Assembly: GCA_964588995.1 (NCBI GenBank)
Contig: CAZPQM010000010.1
Coordinates: 3,046 to 67,045, forward strand
Length of the DNA: 64,000 nucleotides
Reading direction: 5' to 3'
Source: CAZPQM01 sp964588995
GTDB taxonomy: Bacteria > Pseudomonadota > Alphaproteobacteria > Rickettsiales > UBA8987
A model generated the notes under the pieces. It was given only the letters and a program-made list of their open reading frames with translations, did not search any database and had not been told where the DNA came from. Numbering within the stretch: the first letter of the stretch is position 1; each line of letters starts with the position of its first letter. Shown one piece after another: positions 42,339-49,943 of this stretch. Both the position numbers and the translations under genes were made by a program.

Positions 42339-42783
42339 ATATCAGGATTATGGCTGGATGGCAGCGCAGTTGGGATTATTACTGATCGTCTTTATCCTGC
42401 CGCTCCGTCACGATTTTAACCTGCCGGAAGCGGCGCAATATGGTTTGATAGCGGTTTTTGCTTACGGGCTCTATTTGCTTTTTGCAGGTATCTACCGGCT
42501 AGGGCGAAATCTAACGGCTTTTCCGACCCCGAAAGCCGATGGAAGCTTCGTAGTGCAGGGGGTGTACCGCGTTGTACGCCATCCGATGTATGGCGGTTTG
42601 ATTCTCGCGCATCTCAGCTTTGCTTTCATTATGGGCAGTGTTTATCACTTGCTGCTGCACCCCTTCATCCTGTTGTTTTTCTTTCGCAAAGCGCTGAAAG
42701 AAGAAAGCTATATGCTCGATACTTATCCGGAATATGCAGAATATATGCGTCGTACGCGCCGTTTTATCCCGTTCATTGTATAA
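42328..42783 (+). CDS. Isoprenylcysteine carboxyl methyltransferase-like membrane protein
   Basis: A 151-residue protein with about four membrane helices and the ICMT/PEMT-type SAM-binding pattern: VVQGVYRVVRHPMYGGLILAHLSF, where RHPMYGG is the signature, and a C-terminal FFRKALKEESYMLDTYPEYAEYMRRTRRFIP with the second conserved Glu and Arg. Bacterial members methylate lipids or unknown acceptors; prenylated proteins are not expected here. It overlaps plsC by 11 bases. A hairpin that may end the operon follows a few bases after its stop. Confidence 0.82.
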   Translation: MSDKYQDYGWMAAQLGLLLIVFILPLRHDFNLPEAAQYGLIAVFAYGLYLLFAGIYRLGRNLTAFPTPKADGSFVVQGVYRVVRHPMYGGLILAHLSFAFIMGSVYHLLLHPFILLFFFRKALKEESYMLDTYPEYAEYMRRTRRFIPFIV

Positions 42784-42786
42784 AAA

Positions 42787-42812
42787 GAGGCGCAGAGATT
42801 ACTCCGCGCCTC
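42787..42812 (+). terminator. Hairpin terminator after the plsC operon
   Basis: GAGGCGC at 42787-42793 pairs with GCGCCTC at 42806-42812. The inner bases AGAG and CTCC extend the stem with one mismatch around an ATTA loop. The following ACCTTCTT is only moderately T-rich, so intrinsic termination is likely but not certain. Confidence 0.5.
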
Positions 42813-42955
42813 ACCTTCTTAACGCCCTAAAACGTTTTCTGAAATCCGACACGCAGGCGATAATCATACACGCTATGGTGAGGGAAATCCGCATCGGCTC
42901 TGTTTATACGCAAATAAAGATTGACTATCAAGCAGCTTGCAACAACTATCCGCTT

Positions 42956-43807
42956 ATGAGTCACCTTGCACTGATTATCCTCGGTATGCATCGCAGCGGA
43001 ACGTCCTGCATTACGCGCCTCGCCAACCTGCTCGGCGCGGAATTGACCGAACATCTCGTGCCCGCCGGGCCGGATAACGCACAAGGCTTTTTCGAAGATG
43101 CGCGCATGGTCGCCATGAACGAAGAAGCGCTGGAGGGCTTCCGCACCTCGCATCTGGGTAGGCGCCTGCTTCCTCCCCAATGGCAGGAGAAAAAGCCTGC
43201 GGTCGCGCTGCGCTCACAAGCGGCGGAACTTATCAGCACGGACTACGCGCAGAAGCCTTTTTTCGCGCTGAAAGACCCGCGCCTTTGTCGCTTGCTGCCT
43301 ATTTGGCAGGAGGTACTGAATTACCATCAGATTACCCACCGCTATATTTTCGCTTTCCGCAATCCGCTCGAAGTGGCGCATTCGCTCAAACGCCGCAACA
43401 AGCTGAAAGTGAAGGACGGTTTGCTGCTCTGGCTGCTCTATACGGTCGAGGCGGAGCGCTACACGCGGGATCAACACCGCGCGTTTCTCTATTATCCGGA
43501 TGTGATTAAAGACTGGCGGGTGAGTATGGTATCGACCGCCCGTCACCTTAATGTGCACTGGCCGCGCACGCCGGAAAGTATCGCAGCCGATGCGGCGACG
43601 TTTATTCAGCACGATATGCGCCATAACCATGCGGAAGAGCTGCATTATTCGCGCGAAATCCCGACGGATTACCTGCCGTTTCTGCACGGTGTCTATTCCT
43701 CGCTGATGTCGGCTTCGGAATCGAATAAGCTCGACCCGAAATCGTTTGATCTGGCCGAGGAATTTCTGGAGGCGAAGTTGGGCAGTCGTTTTCGGCTATT
43801 CGCCTGA
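42956..43807 (+). CDS. Sulfotransferase-like protein
   Basis: A 283-residue PAPS-dependent sulfotransferase-fold protein. The 5'-phosphosulfate-binding loop is LIILGMHRSGTSCITRLANL at the N-terminus, and the 3'-phosphate-binding part is in YIFAFRNPLEVAHSLKRRN. The frame is open from 42734, but the family begins at the Met at 42956, so the longer start is not used. Proteins of this kind sulfate sugars or peptides, and related members appear in glycan clusters. It converges with galE, overlapping its end by 12 bases. The acceptor is unknown. Confidence 0.75.
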   Translation: MSHLALIILGMHRSGTSCITRLANLLGAELTEHLVPAGPDNAQGFFEDARMVAMNEEALEGFRTSHLGRRLLPPQWQEKKPAVALRSQAAELISTDYAQKPFFALKDPRLCRLLPIWQEVLNYHQITHRYIFAFRNPLEVAHSLKRRNKLKVKDGLLLWLLYTVEAERYTRDQHRAFLYYPDVIKDWRVSMVSTARHLNVHWPRTPESIAADAATFIQHDMRHNHAEELHYSREIPTDYLPFLHGVYSSLMSASESNKLDPKSFDLAEEFLEAKLGSRFRLFA

Positions 43808-44779
43808 GGGCGCTTCCCGGTTGGCAAAAAGCCATGCGTGCTGAATTATAGTTTCCAGATCGGAAAGCATCGGCTTCCAGCCAAGTTGTTCGCGAAGCTT
43901 TTGGCCTTCTGCAACCAGTACCGCCGGATCGCCCTCGCGCCTCGCGCCGATAATATGCGGAACGGGCTTTCCCGTGACGATTTCAGCCGTTTGCACCACC
44001 TCGCGTACCGAATAGCCCTGCCCGGTGCCAACATTGAAAACCGCGCGCTTCTCGCCTTCGCGTAACGCATGTAGTAGCTTGAGATGCGCATCGCACAAAT
44101 CCCACACATGGATATAATCGCGGATACAAGTGCCGTCTTCCGTGTCATAATCTTCGCCGAAGATCGTCATTTGCTCGCGCTTGCCCTGAATGGCTTCTAA
44201 AATAATCGGAATAAGGTGTGTCTCCGGCTCATGGCGCTCGCCGAGTTCACCTTCCGGATCAGCCCCGGCGGCATTGAAATAGCGCAATATGCCATAGGGC
44301 AGCCCGCGCTCCTGCCCGGCCTGCTCCAGCAAGGCTTCACAAGCGCGCTTGCTTTCGCCGTAGGGATTAATCGGCTGCAACGGGTGTGCTTCATCGATCG
44401 GCGCATATTCCGGATTACCATAGACCGCCGCCGTCGAAGAAAAAATAAACGGAATCTGATGCTTTGCCGCCTCCGCTATCAGCACCTTCGTACGCTCAAC
44501 ATTATTGGTGAAATATTTTTCAGGATACTGAACAGACTCCCCTACCTGAATGTAGGAGGCAAAATGCATGACGGCATCAAATGCGACATTCTGAAACAGG
44601 GTCTCTAATAGCGCCGCATCACCGATATTACCCACAACCAGCTTACCGCCGGTCACCGCATCACGGTAGCCGTTCTCCAAGCTGTCGAGCGTTACGGTTT
44701 GGCAACCGCTCGCCTGCAGCATTTTGACCATGTGCGAGCCGATATAGCCCGCCCCACCGGTTACCAGAATCGTTGGCAT
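43796..44779 (-). CDS. galE: UDP-glucose 4-epimerase
   Basis: A 327-residue extended SDR interconverting UDP-glucose and UDP-galactose. The NAD-binding motif is VTGGAGYIGSHMVKMLQ, then the HFASYIQVGESVQYPEKYFTNN region, the Ser of FSSTAAVYG, the catalytic YGESK (Tyr and Lys), and LRYFNAAGADPEGELGE. Length and order are normal. It lies in a minus-strand chain that ends here: the sulfotransferase gene upstream overlaps its start by 19 bases. The epimerase would supply galactose for the surface glycan that the neighbouring transporter exports. Confidence 0.95.
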   Translation of the reverse strand: MPTILVTGGAGYIGSHMVKMLQASGCQTVTLDSLENGYRDAVTGGKLVVGNIGDAALLETLFQNVAFDAVMHFASYIQVGESVQYPEKYFTNNVERTKVLIAEAAKHQIPFIFSSTAAVYGNPEYAPIDEAHPLQPINPYGESKRACEALLEQAGQERGLPYGILRYFNAAGADPEGELGERHEPETHLIPIILEAIQGKREQMTIFGEDYDTEDGTCIRDYIHVWDLCDAHLKLLHALREGEKRAVFNVGTGQGYSVREVVQTAEIVTGKPVPHIIGARREGDPAVLVAEGQKLREQLGWKPMLSDLETIIQHAWLFANREAPSGE

Positions 44780-45483
44780 CCTGCCTGCTCCAGTTCATTT
44801 AGATAGTGTTCCAACGACTCCATGCTACCATGATAGAGCTCCTCGAGTACAGGCCGCAGGCTGGGGCGCAAGCTATCAGAGGCACCGGCGAACACTTTCT
44901 GTTGCAATTCCGCCTTCATTTCGGTTGTGAAATAATGTGCGTCTGCCCCTAAAAAACCCGCTGTTCGGTTCAAAAGCTCAAGCGGCTGGTCCTTTATGCG
45001 GTCAAAATGAATCACTAGTAACTGCGATGGGTCAAAATAGTCCATCCAGTTACGCAAACAGGCTTCATACGCACCGCGCATACGCGAGCCTTTGGAATGA
45101 AAATGGTCGATAAACCACTGATCGCTTGCTTCTTCCAGCTCCATATGGCAATACCACAGGGCCATTTTAGCCGATGACAACGCACGATCTATCGGATTAC
45201 GCACCATATAAATAATTCTAATATCTGGATAATGCTTTTTAATCTGCTTTATGATGTTTCCTTGTAGTGTTGCATAGGCCGGAGTGATTTCACCTTGCTT
45301 CACATCCTGCATATCCTGCGCAAAGATACGGTCATACCAGTCAAAACCACGATCAAAATGACGGTCGAAAAAGTGAATTTCCTTCTCACGCGCCGGAAAA
45401 TTAATCTGCGGGTGCTTCGATAAGTGTTTATACAGCCAGGTGGTACCCGCTTTTTGCGCTCCGATGCCTAAGAAATCAAGCAT
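44761..45483 (-). CDS. Sulfotransferase domain protein
   Basis: A 240-residue sulfotransferase of the heparan-sulfate/NodH-like type. The PAPS-binding loop is FLGIGAQKAGTTWLYKHLSK at the N-terminus, followed by EKEIHFFDRHFDRG and the 3'-phosphate site in IRIIYMVRNPIDRALSSA. The C-terminal half has LLVIHFDRIKDQPLELLNRTAGFLG. It overlaps galE (19 bases) and the Wzt-like gene (8 bases) on the same strand, so all three should be cotranslated. It probably sulfates an exported polysaccharide or its lipid carrier. Confidence 0.87.
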   Translation of the reverse strand: MLDFLGIGAQKAGTTWLYKHLSKHPQINFPAREKEIHFFDRHFDRGFDWYDRIFAQDMQDVKQGEITPAYATLQGNIIKQIKKHYPDIRIIYMVRNPIDRALSSAKMALWYCHMELEEASDQWFIDHFHSKGSRMRGAYEACLRNWMDYFDPSQLLVIHFDRIKDQPLELLNRTAGFLGADAHYFTTEMKAELQQKVFAGASDSLRPSLRPVLEELYHGSMESLEHYLNELEQAGCQRFW

Positions 45484-46786
45484 GGTCCGCTATATCCACA
45501 TGGTAGCTTGGAGAGAAATCAATCGTTCCGGTGGCGTTATGGTCACTATCAGATATGACTTTGAACATCAACGCATCGTGAATTCGATGCAAAAAAGTCC
45601 GCTCTTCACCGCGTTTGGCCGAACAGCCGCAATTTATAAAATACGTGCCTTCTAACAGCCGGTTGACAAATTTAATCCTCACTTCCACCCGCTGACCGGC
45701 TTCCACCTTCGCAAGCGTATCACTCATCATACTGGCACCGCCAATTTCCATACCGCTGATGCCCTTTATTAACATACCGAAACGAACATCTTTCGCTGCC
45801 TCATCAAAGGTCACATCATAACATAGCCGATAAGTCTTTCCCGTCTCAAGGACGTTGACAATCGCATCCTCCTCATCCTGCAAGCGCACATGCTGTATTT
45901 CCGCACCGTTCGGCGCATAAACCACCGTCGTCTCCACTTTCAGCGACGGTAAAAAGCCCGGCGCAGTCGGCTCTTCGGCAATGCGCTCCTCGCGATGTTC
46001 ACGATCATGCCGCAACGCATGCAGGTAGCTCGCCTGCTCTTCCTCCGGCGCGTAAAGAAACCGCTGGTAGCGGCTAAGCACATACTTGGGTGTGTCATCA
46101 AGGATAAGGTGCCCGCCATCCAGCCAGATGGCTCGGTCGCACAGCTCCAGAATCGCACGCGGCGAATGGCTGACAAACAACACCGTCGTACCCCGGCTTT
46201 GCAACTCGCGGATGCGCGCATAGCATTTACGCTGAAACGCCTCATCCCCCACCGCGAGCGCCTCATCGACAATAAAAATATCCGGCTCCACACTTGCCGC
46301 GACCGCAAAGGCAAGCCGCACATACATACCGCTGGAATAGGTGCGTACCGGCTGCGCAATATCCTCAGCGCTCAATCCGGAAAACGCGATAATATCGTCA
46401 TATTTTTGAGCAATTTCCGGCTCGGACAGCCCAAGAATCGCCGCATTTAACTTCACATTCTCTTTACCGGTAAATTCGGGATTAAACCCTGCGCCCAGTT
46501 CCAGCAGTGCCGAAATACGCCCATTTACCTCCAGCTCACCACCGCTTGGCGTCAGCGTTCCACATAATAGTTGCAGCAACGTCGATTTACCGGAACCATT
46601 CCGCCCGATAATCCCGACCATTTCGCCCGGCCCGATCGTCAGATCCAGCGGATGAAGCGCGTGCTTTTCGCGATAATAGGCGCCGCTTCGGATGAGCGCC
46701 TGCTTAAGCCGGTCCGCGGGGCGGCGATAGACCTGATAACGCTTATAAAGGCCATGCGTCTTGACGGCAACTTCGCCAGCCATCAA
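45476..46786 (-). CDS. Wzt-like polysaccharide ABC transporter ATPase
   Basis: A 436-residue ATPase of the O-antigen/teichoic-acid export type. The ATPase domain (residues about 1-245) has Walker A GIIGRNGSGKSTLLQLLCG, the QPVRTYSSGMYVRLAFAVAA signature, Walker B DIFIVDEALAVGDEAF and the switch His in VSHSPRAILE. The C-terminal domain (about 290-436) is a Wzt-type beta-sandwich (MLIKGISGMEIGGASMMSD, FINCGCSAKRG) that binds the modified end of the glycan in the well-studied systems. No Wzm permease gene lies beside it. Its start overlaps the DUF2155 stop (ATGA). Confidence 0.9.
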   Translation of the reverse strand: MMAGEVAVKTHGLYKRYQVYRRPADRLKQALIRSGAYYREKHALHPLDLTIGPGEMVGIIGRNGSGKSTLLQLLCGTLTPSGGELEVNGRISALLELGAGFNPEFTGKENVKLNAAILGLSEPEIAQKYDDIIAFSGLSAEDIAQPVRTYSSGMYVRLAFAVAASVEPDIFIVDEALAVGDEAFQRKCYARIRELQSRGTTVLFVSHSPRAILELCDRAIWLDGGHLILDDTPKYVLSRYQRFLYAPEEEQASYLHALRHDREHREERIAEEPTAPGFLPSLKVETTVVYAPNGAEIQHVRLQDEEDAIVNVLETGKTYRLCYDVTFDEAAKDVRFGMLIKGISGMEIGGASMMSDTLAKVEAGQRVEVRIKFVNRLLEGTYFINCGCSAKRGEERTFLHRIHDALMFKVISDSDHNATGTIDFSPSYHVDIADHA

Positions 46787-47586
46787 CTACAGCCTTTCAG
46801 CGTCACATCGTACACCGCATGGCTAGGCCCTGAGACATAGGGCACATCCGAAATCAACCAGCCGGCATAGATCGTTTCGACCCGCTCACTTTTTTGCGTC
46901 TGCCCATCCGGAGTAAAGCGCAGGTTCGGTACGCGCTCGCGGATATTCACCAGCGCCATTGCCCGGTCAATGCCGCTACGAGGTTCGATTACGCAGCCCA
47001 GCACCTCCAACTCCAGCATATCAAATTCCCCAACTTCCTGCCCTTTGGTTCGTAAGGTCATCTGCTCGTTGTTAAGTGATATACGGTTGAGCAACTGCAC
47101 CGTCGCATGATCGATTCCCTTGGAAATCGTTACTACGGGCAGGGGTTTTACAGCGCGTGCATTTTCGGGCAAAGGTTGTTGTGGTAGAGTCGGGCGTTCC
47201 CGTTCTGTGATAATATCCTGACGGTCCACCGGCATCAGAATTTCGCCCTCTTCGTTAATAATGGGAATTTTCCGGGGCGATGTTTCAACGGCTGCATCAA
47301 AAGAAGGGGACACATCGCCGAATGGGTTTTCATATCCCTGTTGCGGCGGTTGCTGTGTTTCTTCAAAATTTAGCTGCCAGTTGCGCTCCCGCGGCGGTTC
47401 CGCTTCTCGGAGTGGCTTCCTTTCATCGGTGCCAGGTTCGTAATTCCGCGGCGTGGTAAACTCATATTCCTCAAGGAGCCGCTCTAGCCGCGTCGTTGCG
47501 TCTTCAGCCTCAGGCGATTGCGCTGTTACCAAATCCGCCGTAAAGAGACAGGCGATACCGATTACAAACGATCCGGTACGGCTCAT
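46783..47586 (-). CDS. DUF2155 exported protein
   Basis: A 267-residue secreted protein, starting at 47586 with a signal peptide (MSRTGSFVIGIACLFTADLV, then TAQ); the frame runs further upstream, but those residues are not signal-like. After an acidic, Pro-rich linker, the C-terminal domain from about residue 155 is DUF2155: TVQLLNRISLNNEQMTLRTK, LEVLGCVIEPRSGIDRAMAL and ETIYAGWLISDVPYVSGPSH, ending in KGCS. DUF2155 proteins are typical of alphaproteobacteria and usually near mlaD and tRNA-transferase genes, as here. The molecular role is unknown. It is joined to wzt by an overlap and to mlaD by a 13-base gap. Confidence 0.85.
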   Translation of the reverse strand: MSRTGSFVIGIACLFTADLVTAQSPEAEDATTRLERLLEEYEFTTPRNYEPGTDERKPLREAEPPRERNWQLNFEETQQPPQQGYENPFGDVSPSFDAAVETSPRKIPIINEEGEILMPVDRQDIITERERPTLPQQPLPENARAVKPLPVVTISKGIDHATVQLLNRISLNNEQMTLRTKGQEVGEFDMLELEVLGCVIEPRSGIDRAMALVNIRERVPNLRFTPDGQTQKSERVETIYAGWLISDVPYVSGPSHAVYDVTLKGCS

Positions 47587-47599
47587 CCTGACGAGCCTC

Positions 47600-48088
47600 T
47601 TAGAAAACATCATCTTCCGGTGGCAGGTGGTTCTCATCTCCGTCCGAGCTGTCTCCACTGAAGACAAAACGCGCGATCAAAGACTCAATCGAGATGGCGG
47701 GTTGCGTCATGGTAATCTGCCCGCCATCCTGCAGAAACTCCTCTGAACCGCCCGGTACAATGGCAAGATACTTCGCACCCAGCAAGCCGTCGCCGATAAT
47801 TTCCGCCCGGCTGTCTTGCGGTAGCTTGATTTCCTCATCCACGGTGAAGAACACCTCTGCAAGATAGGATTTTGGCAGAATTTCCTGTCGCACCACCTGT
47901 CCGACTACAAGCCCGCTTACCCGCACATCGCTACCCACCTTCAGTCCGTCAATACGGTCAAACTTTGCCGAAAGCTTATAATGTGCATCATCCTGTTTGC
48001 CGGCACTACTGTAAACGGTTAGCAGAAACCAACCCGCAATCAGCAGAACAACGGCACCGATCAATGTTTCGAACAGACTTTTTCCCAT
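47600..48088 (-). CDS. mlaD: MlaD-type phospholipid transport protein
   Basis: A 162-residue MCE-domain protein anchored by one N-terminal helix (LFETLIGAVVLLIAGWFLLT). MlaD forms the hexameric periplasmic ring of the Mla system that moves phospholipids between outer and inner membranes. The MCE domain is clear: YKLSAKFDRIDGLKVGSDVR then VSGLVVGQV, and DSRAEIIGDGLLGAKYLAIVPG. The C-terminal stretch holds FLQDGGQITMTQPAISIESLI. mlaE and mlaF are not in view. It heads a minus-strand chain with DUF2155, Wzt, sulfotransferase and GalE genes. Confidence 0.92.
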   Translation of the reverse strand: MGKSLFETLIGAVVLLIAGWFLLTVYSSAGKQDDAHYKLSAKFDRIDGLKVGSDVRVSGLVVGQVVRQEILPKSYLAEVFFTVDEEIKLPQDSRAEIIGDGLLGAKYLAIVPGGSEEFLQDGGQITMTQPAISIESLIARFVFSGDSSDGDENHLPPEDDVF

Positions 48089-48159
48089 GCGCTTTCTATA
48101 ACGCAGCCTTACCGGCTTGTCACGCGCTTATGCAACAAAACGTAACATGGCGTCTTATT

Positions 48160-48504
48160 TCAGGCCGCCTTGGCGTAGTAATCCCGGCTACTGGCAAAAT
48201 AAGCCGCCTCTGCTTTGAGGGAAGGCACATGGTTTTTATCGAAATTTGGCGCTTCTTCCAGCGTTCTTTTATCCAGTGGCAGCTTCAGGCAATCTTCCTG
48301 TTCATCCCAGCCGAACTGATTATACGGCACCGCAACCAGCTTATCGTTTAGCTCGGTACCGAAGATGCCGCCGTAAGAAATGATAATATATTCAGCCTGA
48401 CCTTCCGGCGTCAGCACCATATCTTCTACGTGACCTAAATTGTCACCTTCATGATTCTTGATATCTCGATTCATACTATCTTTTACATAATAATTTGTTG
48501 CCAT
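48160..48504 (-). CDS. PRC-barrel domain protein
   Basis: A 114-residue soluble protein with one PRC-barrel domain: VKDSMNRDIKNHEGDNLGHVEDMVLTPEG, then AEYIIISYGGIFGTELNDKLVAVPYNQF. Stand-alone PRC-barrel proteins occur in many alphaproteobacteria, sometimes linked to RNA or stress functions, but no firm role is known. The Met at 48504 (MATNYYVK) is preferred to the one at 48525 because it follows a purine-rich ribosome site and begins the conserved part. It stands alone between mlaD and proS. Confidence 0.85.
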   Translation of the reverse strand: MATNYYVKDSMNRDIKNHEGDNLGHVEDMVLTPEGQAEYIIISYGGIFGTELNDKLVAVPYNQFGWDEQEDCLKLPLDKRTLEEAPNFDKNHVPSLKAEAAYFASSRDYYAKAA

Positions 48505-48576
48505 ACTATCCTCACTTGTTTCCAAGCATGGTCAGGCATGTGGCATGAAGGTTCGATAAGAAAATATAATAGCTGG

Positions 48577-49884
48577 CTAAAAATCCGATAAAGATTGTTT
48601 CTTGCTTAGAAATGCTATCATTCCATCCAGCGGTACATTCTCTTTCGCCCCCGATGCGCGGAATTTTACCTCCACTTCACCAGCTTCAACGCCGCGCGGG
48701 CCAACGACCAGCTGTATCGGCGTGCCGATCAAATCCTGCGTAGCAAATTTCTGCCCGGCTGATACATCTTTCCGGTCATCCATCAGCACCTCATAGCCTG
48801 CTCGTTGAATGTCCTGATACAATGTAGTAGCAACGGGGTCACAGGCATCATGGCCCGGCTTCATATGAATCAGCCCGAGATCGAACGGCGCAACCGCACG
48901 TGGCCAGCGAATGCCGTCCACATCATGATTCGCTTCAATGATCGCACCCACAAGCCGCGAAATGCCAATGCCATGCGCACCCATTTTAACTGGCTTACTC
49001 ATGCCGCCCGGATCGGTCACGCTCGCTTTCATCGGCGCGGAATATTTATCTCCGAAATAAAAAATATGCCCGACTTCAATACCGCGCCGGGTTTTGAGTT
49101 TACCTTCTGGAACGTCACACTGTGCAGGATCGTGCAGCTCATCCGCCGCGGCATATAGCTCCTGCATAGCTTCCACGTCCCAATCTTCCTGTGCAAGCAA
49201 TTCTTCAAACCGCTCATCATAGAAAATTTCGCTTTCACCCGTATCCGCAAGCACCTGAAACTCATGGCTCAGCTTACCGCCGATCATACCGGTTTCCGCA
49301 CGCACCGGAATCACTTTTAAGCCCAGCCGGTTAAAGATGCGCAGATAGGTGTGGTACATCTGGTTATACATCTCTACATGGCTATCCTCATCCAGAGAGA
49401 AGGTGTAGGCATCTTTCATCAGAAATTCACGCCCGCGCATCACACCAAAGCGGGGTCGGATTTCATCACGGAATTTCCATTGAATCTGATAGAGATTAAG
49501 CGGCAATTGCTTATAGCTTTTGACCGTGCGCCGAAACAGGTCGGTGATAACCTCCTCGTTCGTTGGCCCGTAGATCATATCAATATCGTGACGGTCACGC
49601 ACTTTCAGCGTTTCCTTGCCATAGCTGCCTCGGCCTGATTCTTCCCATAGGGAGGCAGGTTGCATGGTGGGCATCAATACTTCCAAGGCTCCGGACTTAT
49701 CCATCTCGTCGCGCACGACTTTTTCTATTTTGCGCAACACTTTGAGGCCAAGCGGCAACCAGTCATAAATCCCACTGGAGAGTTGGCGGATCATACCGGC
49801 ACGCAGCATCAGCCTGTGGGAAGCAATGCTGGCTTCAGCCGGGTCTTCTTTCAGAAGCGGCAGCAGGTACTGAGATAATTTCAT
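48577..49884 (-). CDS. proS: Prolyl-tRNA synthetase, short form
   Basis: A 435-residue class II ProRS. The N-terminal motif 2 region is QIQWKFRDEIRPRFGVMRGREF, the catalytic core follows directly, and the C-terminal anticodon-binding domain carries YEVLMDDRKDVSAGQKFATQDLIGTP. The YbaK-like editing domain inserted between motifs 2 and 3 in E. coli ProRS is absent, giving the short alphaproteobacterial version of about 440 residues. The cckA gene ends 59 bases downstream... its own start is 59 bases from the cckA stop, so proS probably follows cckA in transcription order. Confidence 0.95.
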   Translation of the reverse strand: MKLSQYLLPLLKEDPAEASIASHRLMLRAGMIRQLSSGIYDWLPLGLKVLRKIEKVVRDEMDKSGALEVLMPTMQPASLWEESGRGSYGKETLKVRDRHDIDMIYGPTNEEVITDLFRRTVKSYKQLPLNLYQIQWKFRDEIRPRFGVMRGREFLMKDAYTFSLDEDSHVEMYNQMYHTYLRIFNRLGLKVIPVRAETGMIGGKLSHEFQVLADTGESEIFYDERFEELLAQEDWDVEAMQELYAAADELHDPAQCDVPEGKLKTRRGIEVGHIFYFGDKYSAPMKASVTDPGGMSKPVKMGAHGIGISRLVGAIIEANHDVDGIRWPRAVAPFDLGLIHMKPGHDACDPVATTLYQDIQRAGYEVLMDDRKDVSAGQKFATQDLIGTPIQLVVGPRGVEAGEVEVKFRASGAKENVPLDGMIAFLSKKQSLSDF

Positions 49885-49943
49885 AGAGGTCGTATTTGCT
49901 TCATTTTCAGGAAAAAGGCAAGGGCTGTTTTGCCCGTAACCTG

